A DNA stretch of 64,000 bases, taken from Pisaster brevispinus (Eukaryota; Echinodermata; Asteroidea; Forcipulatida; Asteriidae). The notes below the pieces were generated by a model. The model did no database searches. It was not told the origin of the DNA and was given only the letters and a program-made list of their open reading frames with translations. Made by a program: the position numbers and the translations under genes. This document shows, piece after piece, positions 54,786 to 64,000 of the stretch. How positions within the stretch are numbered: position 1 is the stretch's first letter; each line of letters opens with the position of its first letter. Location of the stretch: contig JAMKCF010000008.1 in the NCBI GenBank assembly GCA_023634235.1, positions 20,330,500-20,394,499 on the forward strand. The letters are read 5' to 3'.

Positions 54786-54978
54786 TATTGTGTTATTTCT
54801 ATCTGAAAGCTTATTATTTGTTATCAAGATGGTAATGTTGGTAAGCATCCTCTTACACTATTTCGTCTGGAATGCCCCTTTGATTAGAAATTGATAAAAA
54901 TGAAAATTCAAAAGCTCAACATAAGGCAAGTTTTGGAGATTTAGATGTCCATGGTGATCGTTTGTGAATGGTGCGGTA

Positions 54979-55140
54979 CCTCCCCCCCCCCCCCCTGTCA
55001 GCTCTCTACGCCTGGACAGGTTTGACTTTTGATAAAAATACCGTGATAGTATTTTGCTGTTTTCTGTACACGCTGTATTCTGCTGAAACTTTGACAGGCA
55101 CTTCTATCTTTATAGACAGGTAAAGGGCATTCTAAATTCA
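54979..55140. mobile_element. C14 tract and family C fragment
   Basis: C run at 54982-54995, followed by TGATAGTATTTTGCTGTTTTC and GCTGTATTCTGCTGAAACTT, as in the right half of family C at 22030-22070. Confidence 0.55.
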
Positions 55141-55171
55141 ATACATTGGGTTGTTACACCACTAGTCTAAA

Positions 55172-55479
55172 GGCAGCCAAAAGGCCAAAAGTTGAAATAT
55201 AGAAAAGACAAATTGGATAAAAGACAAACTAAAATGGCAAGAGGAGAAATTTTTAGAAAGACAAAATCAAACAAAGGACAAAATGACAGGAGGACAAAGA
55301 GATCATTTTGTATACTCTTGTTTTGTCCTTTGTTTGTGTCTGTCTGTCTTTTGACGAACTTGTTCTTTGTCTCCAACTCTTTTGTCCTTTGTCTCCAACT
55401 CTTTTGTCCTTTGTAGGCTTCTTACATAATTGTAATTATGTGATTGATTTGTTTTTTAATTTGGGCCGTTTTGGCTGCC
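55172..55479. mobile_element. foldback element with an inverted simple-sequence interior
   Basis: Ends GGCAGCCAAAAGGCC (55172) and GGGCCGTTTTGGCTGCC (ends 55479) are inverted repeats with one inserted base. The left interior is a degenerate AAAGGACAAAAT/AGACAAA array; the right interior is the opposite orientation (TTTTGTCCTTTG), including two exact 22-bp repeats CTCTTTTGTCCTTTGTCTCCAA. The whole unit can fold on itself. Frames on both strands are by-products. Confidence 0.85.
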
Positions 55480-55569
55480 CATACGCCACGGATTCTTTTC
55501 AGAACCTCCATAGATCAAAACGATAGATTCCATCACTAGGTGAAACTGTTATTTTTTCAAGAATATTTT

Positions 55570-55965
55570 GTTGAAATGCAAAACATACTTTTAGTTTTTG
55601 GAACCATTCGATTGTTTTAATCCTTTATAAATGTAGATATATACAGCAAAACTAACCTGTGAAAACTTCATTTCAAAAGGTGGTGGCATTTTTGAGATAT
55701 TGCCGAAAATCTGGAGTGGTTACGTCCACGCATGAATACCCTACAGGAATACACAACATGAGAAGCGTATCTGACAGTAATGTTTCTCAGATTCAAATTT
55801 TGTGGCACAAAAACTGCTACTCTTTTTACATAACCACATTACTTCGAAGTAACATGTTCCTCAAAATGCTTTATCCTATTGAAAGCTGTTGTACTTCTAA
55901 CCAATGAGTTTTTATTGCCATTAATTGTAAGAGTGATAACCAAAGGTATGCCTTTCCTTTAAGGG
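55570..55965 (+). mobile_element. family B foldback repeat (copy 3)
   Basis: TTTTAGTTTTTGGAACCATTCG, CTAACCTGTGAAAACTTC, TTGAGATATTGCCGAAAATC, TCCACGCATGAATACCC and ACTTCGAAGTAACATGTTCC follow the order of 10375-10770. Confidence 0.8.
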
Positions 55966-57194
55966 TCAAATGATGGACTCATCTAAATAAATTGGATGAC
56001 TGTATGAGATCTTTACTCTAGAAAAGTTCAAGATGTCTGTAAAGTTTGAGTAGGAATTTTCAAGTCTAACTTCATGATGGTCAAACCAGGAAGATGAATG
56101 TCACTTTATAATCTTCAGTTTGATCATGACACTTGACTTGAGCTTTTCAGACATTTCTACCAAAAGGTTAGCTTGAACCGATCATTTAAAACTTATTTTA
56201 CTATACCTGTTAGCGATGGTGGCCCATGATAACTATGTTTTGCTTTGGGGTTTGTTTCTTGAAGCATGGTGATCGAAACTTGACATTGTTACACCACTGG
56301 GTCTTCTCAAGCCCCCCCCCCCCCCCCCACCTCTCAAAGATATATTTACATGGTGCTACCATAACCACCCCCTCCCCCTTCAATGATTTCTGCAATTTTC
56401 AAATGCTGAAAAAAAAATCCCTCCATTCATTGAAGTTAGTATTAGTAATTTAAATTGATTAATTTCAATCAAACAATCGTTTGGTGGGCTTCATTCTGAG
56501 ATAACCTCAACTTTGTTTTGGTCAAAGTTTATTTGTAGAACTGTGGACTCCTTATCGCCTCAAGGCTAGACTGCTTACAGCTTCAGTAGGAAGGAAGTTT
56601 TTTGCTTTTAATGCAATATAAACTGAATGTAGTTGTAGTCTGTGGATACCACAGCCTGAAGCAAGGAACAAGGTGTGGTCTTCACTTCTCAATATATCAA
56701 AGTAAACTACACAAAGATCATCTCAATTATCCTGTAACAGAATGTGACTGTTCAGTAAGTCCACTCCAATCCCCTGCTGCAATGCACCCGTAGCTCACAG
56801 ACCATTGTGATAATAGCATCAACTATCCAGTGTCAGTGTTTCAGATCAGAAAACCAGGCAGCTCTCCGATCTAATATTACAAGAGATTTGATCAAGTGTC
56901 TGGCCCACACTGTACCTCTAGGGGTGCTATGGGTGGGCCTGGTGGTGGTCCATGCCATTGACAAGATGATGCCATGGTTTATATCTTGATAAAGGATTTA
57001 TCTGTCATCGGGATTCTTTACAGCCAATGTAGTTTGGAGTTCCCAGTTGATCCTTGATTTATTTTAGTGGGGATTGTTTCAGAAGGAAGCTCTCCAAGAA
57101 GGGAGTGTCTGTCAGGTGGTAAAGGAACTAGGCCATATAATCTCAATGATGTGTTATCGCTTAATTTGTATTGGTCTCTGATTGTAAAGCACCT
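55966..57194. other. no gene supported; C17 run
   Basis: A 17-base C run at 56312-56328. Plus frames at 56226-56453 and 56602-56989 lack splice signals. Confidence 0.42.
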
Positions 57195-57640
57195 TGAAGG
57201 AAGGGTGTACTTTTGGTAATTACTCTACAAGTTAATGACCATAAAAACTTACTTGGTAAGGAGCACTGGAGAGCAGTTAAAAGTATACAAAATTGTTAGA
57301 AACAACCCCCTTTGAAGTAATGTAGTTTTAGAAAAAGAGGTAATTTTCACATCCCAAAAATGAATATGAGAAAGGTTTCAGGCATGAAGCCTTCCTCAGG
57401 CATCTGAAAGCACACAATTCCATGCAACAAGGGTGTTTTGTCTTTCATTATTTTCTTGTAACTTCGATGACAAGTTGAGCCCAAATTTTCACAGGTTTGT
57501 TATTTTATGCATATTTTGGGATCACACCAAGTATAGTGAGGATACTGGTCTTTGACAATTACCACAAGTGTACCCTGCTTTTAAGGTTCTTGCATTAAGC
57601 GCTATACAAATACTTTATTATTATTATTATCTTCAAGTGC
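57195..57640 (-). mobile_element. family A foldback, reverse, near complete, followed by a SINE-like tail
   Basis: GAAGGGTGTACTTTTGGTAATT, CTTACTTGGTAAGGAGCACTG, GAAAGGTTTCAGGCATGAAG with CTTCCTCAGGC, ACAATTCCATGCAACAAGGG, and at the right CAATTACCACAAGTGTACCC. Bases 57590-57640 (AAGCGCTATACAAATACTTT then ATTATTATT) look like a common SINE 3-prime end. Confidence 0.82.
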
Positions 57641-57760
57641 TCTATCCTCTTATAGGTGTGGTGTAATTCCACTATAAGCCACGCCCACTTCACACGAACT
57701 GGCTCCGTTGATTACCAGAAGCCCATGGGAGTTGCGTTGATCTAGTGTTGCTTTGATGTT

Positions 57761-58005
57761 GGCTTTTACATTATGTTCTTCAAAGACTAAGGTCTTCTGA
57801 GAATTCAAAGTTCTGTCATAGGAAATGCCTTTACATGATAAAATGGGTGATGCCAGCTTTGGAGCTAGTTTCTCTTTGATGATTTGTGCAAGAAATTGTT
57901 TAATAATTGGACTTGGCTTTTACAGATGTTCTTTGAAAACTAAGGTCTTCTCAGAATTCAAAGTTCTGTCATAGGAAATGCCTTTAAAAGGTTGAAATGG
58001 GTGAT
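57761..58005. repeat. direct duplication of about 90 bp
   Basis: 57761-57850 and 57915-58005 both read GGCTTTTACA, then ATGTTCTT, AAAC/GACTAAGGTCTTCT, AGAATTCAAAGTTCTGTC, ATAGGAAATGCCTTTA and AAATGGGTGAT, offset by about 154 bp. The shared sequence differs at few positions. Confidence 0.85.
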
Positions 58006-58359
58006 TTGGGGTAAAAGTACACATGAAATGTATGCCATCTTTGAAGGCCAGAAGCAGCAAAAACTTTGGACTCTTCTTAGGAAGCCATTTTTTTGTTTCT
58101 TTAAACTGACTGATCACCAGAAAACAATAACTAATCTTTCCACGCCCAACATTCATGCCTCGTTTAAAATTAAGGAAACTGATGCAGGAACAAAGAGGTA
58201 GTAAAGAGCCAGATCTTGTAAAACAAATTTTTTTTTCTTCTTCTGTTTAAAGTACACTCCTAACTAAAGCCTATCATTCCTTAAAGTTCCTCACTTGAAG
58301 TCACACAGTTTATAAAGTCGGCCATCTTTAAGGTCAATGATAATTTTTTTTTTTTAAAC

Positions 58360-59290
58360 CCACAATGATGCGTTGTTTGTATTCACCAAGTGCTGCAGGC
58401 GGGAATTTTTCAAATTCCTCGCTCATTGGGCGTTTATCTACTTGGCTGCATGGAAAAATAAGACAGCCGACGCAGCCAAAACCCAAGTTGCCCCTGAAGA
58501 TGTTGTCCATCAGGACCCATGATACCACAGCCGGTCAATTTAGTGACATCAGACTTATTATTTTTTATAGAGTGGGTCACATACAACCCGTAAGGGGGGG
58601 GGGGCATAGTCCTTTTGTCCCCTTTCCCCTCAGATATGTAGGCGACGGAGAAGTAAACAAGTACAGTGCACTTAAGCAACTTAATGATAATGCAAGTATA
58701 AGTCATCCGTTTATTTCCCCCGAGAGAGAGAGAGAGAGAGAATCAAGCCCAAGCCTGATTGCTGTATATCATAATATTGACAGACAATTCCGCTCTTTGT
58801 CTACACATTATCTTAGTTGACATTAATTACAGCTAATGGTATGTACACGGAGCTGCACTCTGTGTTGATAGGTTCGAGATAAATCTCCGCCCCCGTCAGT
58901 TTTTTTTTTCATATAATTTTTTTTATTAATCCCAGCCGCATAAAACAAAATATAAGTAACGAAATTCAGGCTAATGACCGGCAGAAGTAAAGCGCTTAAG
59001 AGATTTCCTTGATGGCTAATCTTGACAAAGCAGCAGTGAAATTACGTTGTCTTGCCACCATTTGTGTGTATCACATGAATACAGGGGTATAATCGTTGTT
59101 GTGTTAAGGGTTGATTAATCGTTATTATAGGCCTTCTGCCTCGCTCAGAGATTATACAGGGTTTTTATTCACGGGGATGTTCTTCATGTTATTGTCTATT
59201 TGGCAGAGTAGTGCCATTACCATCCGTTAGTGTTAATAAATTACTCCGCCTTGAACCATCCTGTAAAAGTTTGGTTATAGTCAGGTGGGA
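58360..59290. promoter_or_regulatory. long repeat-poor block with homeodomain/Hox-type sites, putative enhancer
   Basis: Mostly unique sequence with a short GA repeat at 58722-58741. Motifs include ATTAATTACAGCTAATGG (58818 on), GAGATAAATCTCC, GGCTAATGACCGGC, GATGGCTAATCTTGAC and a TGATTAAT Hox/PBC-type site at 59112-59119. A 151-codon plus frame (58365-58820) spans the GA repeat and the G11 run and has no acceptor or donor, so I do not treat it as coding. Confidence 0.27.
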
Positions 59291-59302
59291 ATAATGAAAG
59301 TC

Positions 59303-59634
59303 CAGGGAGCCGATTTCACAAAGAGCTACAATAGACCTTTATCATGCTGCCGCCATCTTGGTCATGTTCCCTGTATCCAATAACAGTATTGGATGCTAAT
59401 ATTCACTGTACAGAAAAGGTACCTGACTATTTTTCCTTCCAGCCTCGGTCTGGTTACATTGAGTTAAATGGGAGAAAATCAAGATGGCCGCACCATGATA
59501 AAGGTCTATTGATCTTAACTGTGTGTCAATCTTAATTGCCAAGCAAAGAGTAATGTCACAATACAAATCACTAAATGGTAAAACTGACAACTCGTCTTAA
59601 GATGAATCTTAGTGCTTTGTGAAATTGAGCCCAG
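59303..59634. mobile_element. palindromic MITE family 2 with CAG duplication, containing a nested MITE
   Basis: Outer element 59306-59631: GGAGCCGATTTCACAAAG at left, GCTTTGTGAAATTGAGCC at right, flanked by CAG at 59303-59305 and 59632-59634. The outer element is split by the MITE at 59332-59508. Confidence 0.87.
59332..59508 (+). mobile_element. MITE family 3, complete copy, nested
   Basis: TAGACCTTTATCATGCTGCC at the left and GGCCGCACCATGATAAAGG then TCTA at the right form near-perfect inverted repeats of about 30 bp, with TA at both tips. A YY1-like GCCGCCATCTT lies at 59349-59359. 177 bp. Confidence 0.9.
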
Positions 59635-61374
59635 GCTTAGCTGCTGCATGAACATAGTCAAGCTAGCCCAGGCCTGTAATTTCATCTTTGAGAGGGCAAG
59701 GCTATTTTCATTTTGCAAGGGGCACTTCCATTGGAAAATCTTAAAGTCTATGGGAAACTTCTGAAGGGGCACCGAGGCCAAGACCAGGGGCAACATAGGC
59801 CATGCCCTCCAGGGTTTCCGTGTAATTCCAGACCTGGGTAGGGAATGAAAACATCAATAAAAGTTTATGTTTTGCGAGAAATTGTGTATGTTCTTACAAG
59901 GCTTATTTCTATTGCAGCAATCAAAATAAGCAATCATGATTTTCTGAGTCTTTTCTGAGCATTTCAGACAGAAGTGCTTGATAAGAATAATAATTATCCT
60001 CAAGCAAGCTTAAATCCTCGGTTCTGATTGGTCGAGCCATGGCAACAGCAATGTGATATTAACCCACATTGCATGGTTCATAACACACTCTGCATAATGT
60101 GCTTTTTTTAAGCTGCGTGTCGAAATTGGGTGAAGATAAATTTGTTACCAATTAATAAACCACAAGGGACAAAACAATTTATATAGCCCCAGTATCCATA
60201 AAAAATATACATCAGTAATGTAATGCTAACCATTTTGTTTAAATCCAAGGTCCTTGTCACACTGAGAAAATATTTTGAGGCAACTTTGGGGCACTATACT
60301 GCGCTGAATGCAAAAGGAACACTTTCGTGGCACAATTTTTTAAAATGTCAACATTGTCTCACTACCTTCAAGAATTACGTGTGGAAAATGCACTGTGAAT
60401 TTATTTTCGTGTTTGCGATCGCCTGCATGTAGTTGCCTGAAATGGCTGTAAGTGTTTAGAAATTGACGGTGGTTATAATTTTGTGATCTTTAAATCTGCC
60501 TTTAACTTGATCCATATATCTCAAGTGCATATCATGTTTATAGTTTTCTCTGACATTAATTTATATCAAATGAAATTCCATTCCCTAATATATCGCAGGT
60601 AGCATAAAAACAAAATTGTGTCCATTTCACTAAATGAAATAATGCGCAGTTTCCGGCCATCTCAAAAAGATGTAAACACCTAAACAGCGCGAAAAGACAT
60701 TCCGCTGATTTCATTTTTTATGCCTGATAAGAAAGCTGGTGGTACCTTCCAAGGAAGGTGGATTTATAGTCACGTCAGCTGCCTCCGAAAAATCCATTCC
60801 GGGCAATTGAGCTGCTAAATATGAGATATAGTTTTTGATTTATTTCAACATCTGTCCAAGTGTTGGCTGGCCAGAAGGTGTACATTAGTTGAAATTCTTG
60901 TATAACTCCCGGTGTCCTTGTAAACAACTACAGTTCACTATAAATCTCCGGATAATTTATCGAGGCAGGGACCATTTCTGATGAGATTATTTTTCGGCAC
61001 TTCATGGCAAGGCCTCTTCTTGGATTTGAAGGAAAAGAAAAGACATTTCTGGGGTTTTTTTTTTCTTCTTTTTCTTCCACACTGGAAGAAAAAATAGAGT
61101 CGGACTCTGAAACCTGTTTTTGCAATAAATGCAACAATTTAATGATGGGACATAAAGTGTAAAGCCAGTCGGCAATGGGCAAGTCCACTTGGATGAAGAA
61201 TTTGTAAACTTGGGAATTTGTTCGTGAATTTTTCATGTGGCGCATTTTAAGATTGTCACTTGTATCAAAGTTGTAGATAGTTACCTCTGTCATTTTATAG
61301 GTTTGTAGACTTTGCAAAATGTTAATCACCAATTTAGCCTTTGTCAGGGATAGGGGTCAGCTATCTTGTTTTTC
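59635..61374. other. no gene supported; unique block near 60600-61060
   Basis: Bases 60600-61060 are repeat-free with TGCCTGATAAGAAAGC and CAATTGAGCTGCTAAATATG and resemble conserved non-coding DNA. A 134-codon minus frame (60928-61332) is AT-driven and has no acceptor. Confidence 0.38.
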
Positions 61375-61515
61375 CTCAAAGGCTCCAGTGTCCGATTTGG
61401 CGGCTACAGCTACGACTTGATCGCCACATGCATTGAAGTATAGGATGCCCTTAGCATCCCCCTTAGCAACAGTCACAGCCGTTGCCTTAGCCACCAATTC
61501 ATACACAGTCAAAGT
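61375..61515 (+). repeat. dispersed repeat, family E (copy 2)
   Basis: GTCCGATTTGGCGGC, ACGACTTGATCGCCACATGC, ATTGAAG, CCCTTAGCAACAGTCACAGC and ACCAATTCATACACAGTC match the order of 8575-8775. Confidence 0.6.
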
Positions 61516-62564
61516 GACCAAAAATTAGGCTGGAGGGGTAAAATGGTCAGACCTCTTGTTTTGTGTAATGAGAAACAGTATTCCTTATTGCACACTGGGG
61601 ACCAAACAGAGAAGATAGCATCATTATAAATTATCCACTTGTGAGTTTTGTCTAAGAACCGTGTGAAAATAAGGTGAACATTCAATAAATTGATAATTTG
61701 ACTGGTTGATGGGTTGATTGATTGATTGGTTGCTTGGTTGATTGATAGATTGAACCAGTTTTTGTTTGGGTTTTTTCGTTTTTCTATTTTTACCTCTGTA
61801 AGGCGCCTAGGGACCCTGTTTTAGGTTAAGGGCGCTGTATGAAAGCTGTATATTATCATTATTATTGATTGGTTTATATTATCAATATTAAATTGCTGAT
61901 CAATAGCCTTAAGACAGTGTGTTTTATGTATGAGACAGCTTCTCAAGCCACAACCCAAAATCATGCGGTTGATTTAGGAGAAAAGCCAGATTCTTTAGAA
62001 AAGAAGGGGAACAAAATTACGATAAGCTTCACCAAGTGTCTGGATTTTGTAAAAAAAAAAAAAAAAAAAGTATTTTATGTGAGGTGTGGAAGAATTCATT
62101 GGTTCCGTTCAACAAGTAGAGACAGCTCTAATAGCCTACATGTCACTGCAGAGGAACTTTTTTTTTCAGGAATAGGGAAATTTGATTTGAAATAGTCATT
62201 CTGTATTCAGTTTCCCCTTTCCCTTGTCCAGCCACCCAGACATGTCCTTCCTGTTGGAAAAACAAGGGTACCCCCTTCCCCTGACACAGTCTGTTGGAGA
62301 AATAAACCCCATAAATTACTTTACGAGTGACAACCCGTAATTGTCCATTCCTTTTTTTGTCACCATCACTCAGGAGTACCTGTTAATGTTACGCTGTCCT
62401 GACCCAGATAAGAACCTTTGGGTCAATCTGCTGCATCATGGGACAACTCAAACAACATGTTCCCAAGGATCACCTTTAACAAATTTTGTAGAAATAGTTG
62501 TAAACTTTAACTTCGAGATTTGAGAGCTTCCCTTAACGGGACTGATTACACGACAAATCCTAAC
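61516..62564. other. no gene seen; SINE-like 3-prime end at 61790-61870
   Basis: ACCTCTGTAAGGCGCC, then GGGCGCTGTATGAAAGCTG and TTATCATTATTATT, looks like the 3-prime end of a tRNA-derived SINE whose body is absent. A GATTGATTGG repeat lies at 61705-61755 and an A18 run at 62051-62069. Confidence 0.5.
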
Positions 62565-62960
62565 CTGGCCCCAGTTTCATAGAGTTGCTTAAGCAGAAAA
62601 TATTGCTGAAACATTTTCTGCTTAGCAAAACTAAGCAGGGTACCAGTCACAGATTAAATATTTGACATGGTATTTTGGCTGGTAACCTTATCTTGCTAAG
62701 CATAATTTTTTTGTGCTTAGCTCATTTTTTGTGCTTAAGCAGCTCTATGAAATTGGTCCAAGGGCTTAATTACATAGAGCTGCTTCAGCAGAAAATATTG
62801 CTTAAAGCTTTTCTGCTGAGCAGAAATTAGCAGGAAACCAGTCACAGATGGCGCATGTGATACAGTACTTTGGCTGCATGGTAACTTTATTGTGGTAAGC
62901 ATCATTCTGTTGTGCTTAGCTACTTTTTGTGATTAAGCAGCTCCATGAAATTGGACCCTG
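62565..62960. mobile_element. two tandem MITE family 1 copies bounded by CTG
   Basis: First copy GCCCCAGTTTCATAGAG to CTATGAAATTGGTCC (62568-62760); second copy GGGCTTAATTACATAGAGC to CCATGAAATTGGACC (62762-62957). CTG precedes the first (62565-62567) and follows the second (62958-62960), with no CTG/CAG pair at the internal junction. Confidence 0.82.
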
Positions 62961-63889
62961 TTTGTGTTAGTGTGTGCGTAATTCCGCCATAAACCACACC
63001 CACTTGACACAAAGTTTGACCTTACCTTTCAGATGAATGAAAAAGATGTGTAATAATGAAGGGATGTTTGCTGTCCCATTTCGGATTTTATATCTTTACA
63101 CGGGTTGACAATAAAACCCCGGGAAGTCAACCATTTAAAATGAGTCAGGAGCCTAGACATAAAACCCATGCCAGACTAAACTAATCATTGATGAGATCAC
63201 TTAGCTCGGCAAACATTGTCAAAGTCAGTGAATGAAGTTATCAAGTAGCCCAATATACTTGTATAACTTTTAAAGTTACATTTCGCCTTGAGTCATAAGA
63301 CGAAAGAAAGATGCAGTGAAATATGTTTTTTTATTTTCATGACGGCAGGGCTTCCTGTTGGTCATTTATAAGTGCTGTAATATTCAGATACTTGTTGCAG
63401 TTGAGGCTGGCACCATTTTCTTTATGGAATTACTCAAGAAGTTTGGAACCCCTACACTTTCATTTAACCCTCGCAGTGTCCTGTATGAAATACCTGTCAT
63501 GCAATGCATTTTAAAGTCGTAAAGTGATTTTTATTTTTTTTTAAAGATGTTGTTTATGGCAAATAAAAATGTTGGAAAGAGTGATTCTATAGTCAAGGGG
63601 TACACAAATTCAAAGCGGACTTCCCAAACTTGATTTGAGTGACAACTTGACATTTCACAAAGGTCATTATTAAGGTCACATTGTGTGTTGTGACCAACAG
63701 AAATGCATTTTAAATACGGCCGATTGCCAATACAATGTTAGGGTTAAAAAATGTCTTGTGAACACTGAAAAACTTGAGGTGAGTTTTGGAGATTCAAAAA
63801 ATAAATCACAAATATATTTCGCTCCTTTTATTTCTAGAAGCTCACTGGTTATGAACTCTCCACTAATTTTGGGTTAACAAAGGAAAATT
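62961..63889. other. no gene seen
   Basis: AT-rich unique sequence. Short plus frames at 63323-63514 and 63683-63877 have no splice support. Confidence 0.42.
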
Positions 63890-64000
63890 GAGTAGGCCGG
63901 GAATTGAACTTGCCACCACCGGATTAAGGTGCCTTTGCTCTACCAACTAAGCTATCCATCTAGTCCTGTGTTGGCAGTCTACCTTTTTTTGTCAATACCT
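63890..64000 (-). mobile_element. SINE type 1, reverse copy, cut by the window edge
   Basis: On the minus strand GGATAGCTTAGTTGGTAGAGC is the A-box region, and GGCAAGTTCAATTCCCGGC holds the B box. The head (reverse of TTTTTTTGTCAATACC) runs off the right edge. Confidence 0.78.

Noticed and set aside
58365..58820. 151-codon plus-strand open frame as a gene
   Set aside because: Longest frame in the window, but it runs through a G11 run and a GA repeat, has no acceptor or donor, and lies in a block that looks like regulatory DNA.
60928..61332. 134-codon minus-strand open frame
   Set aside because: AT-driven composition, no acceptor, content not protein-like.

Overview
This is a eukaryotic, animal-type window with no complete gene that I can support. 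It is AT-leaning and carries many short dispersed repeats, tRNA-derived SINEs, palindromic MITE-like elements, microsatellites and long poly(C)/poly(G) runs. The longest open frame is about 150 codons and none matches a protein I recognise. Several repeat families (the palindromic element with ends GGCCCAATTTCATAGAGC, the long 'TTTGGTAATT' foldback family, the Leu-like SINE) look like families I associate with echinoderms, most likely a sea star. That assignment is from memory and is inference.

Layout. Bases 1-1604 are a pure 32-bp minisatellite of 50 units that runs off the left edge and contains a 320-bp higher-order duplication. The rest is most easily read as intron or intergenic DNA. It is a mosaic of (i) foldback/MITE elements, many with visible terminal inverted repeats and some nested; (ii) at least four tRNA-like SINE types; (iii) repeat-free blocks near 7.4, 8.8, 17.8, 20.7, 27.8, 28.6, 39.1, 41.1 and 58.4 kb that look like conserved non-coding or enhancer DNA; and (iv) a few candidate exons with good splice signals, on both strands. 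The best of these is a 156-bp minus-strand exon at 4145-4300 that carries a (GA)n tract in frame. Weaker ones are at 23450-23606 (+), 24799-25021 (-) and 32064-32259 (+). They cannot be joined into one gene from this window.

Most notable signals: 3-bp CAG or CTG target-site duplications around several palindromic elements of two families; two foldback structures built from degenerate simple-sequence arrays that change orientation in the middle (52.5 and 55.2 kb); foldback elements with perfect 19- and 21-bp terminal inverted repeats; YY1-like AAGATGGCGGC motifs inside two MITE copies; a tandem array at 42.5-43.5 kb whose units carry poly(C) tracts; and about twenty C or G runs of 10-39 bases.
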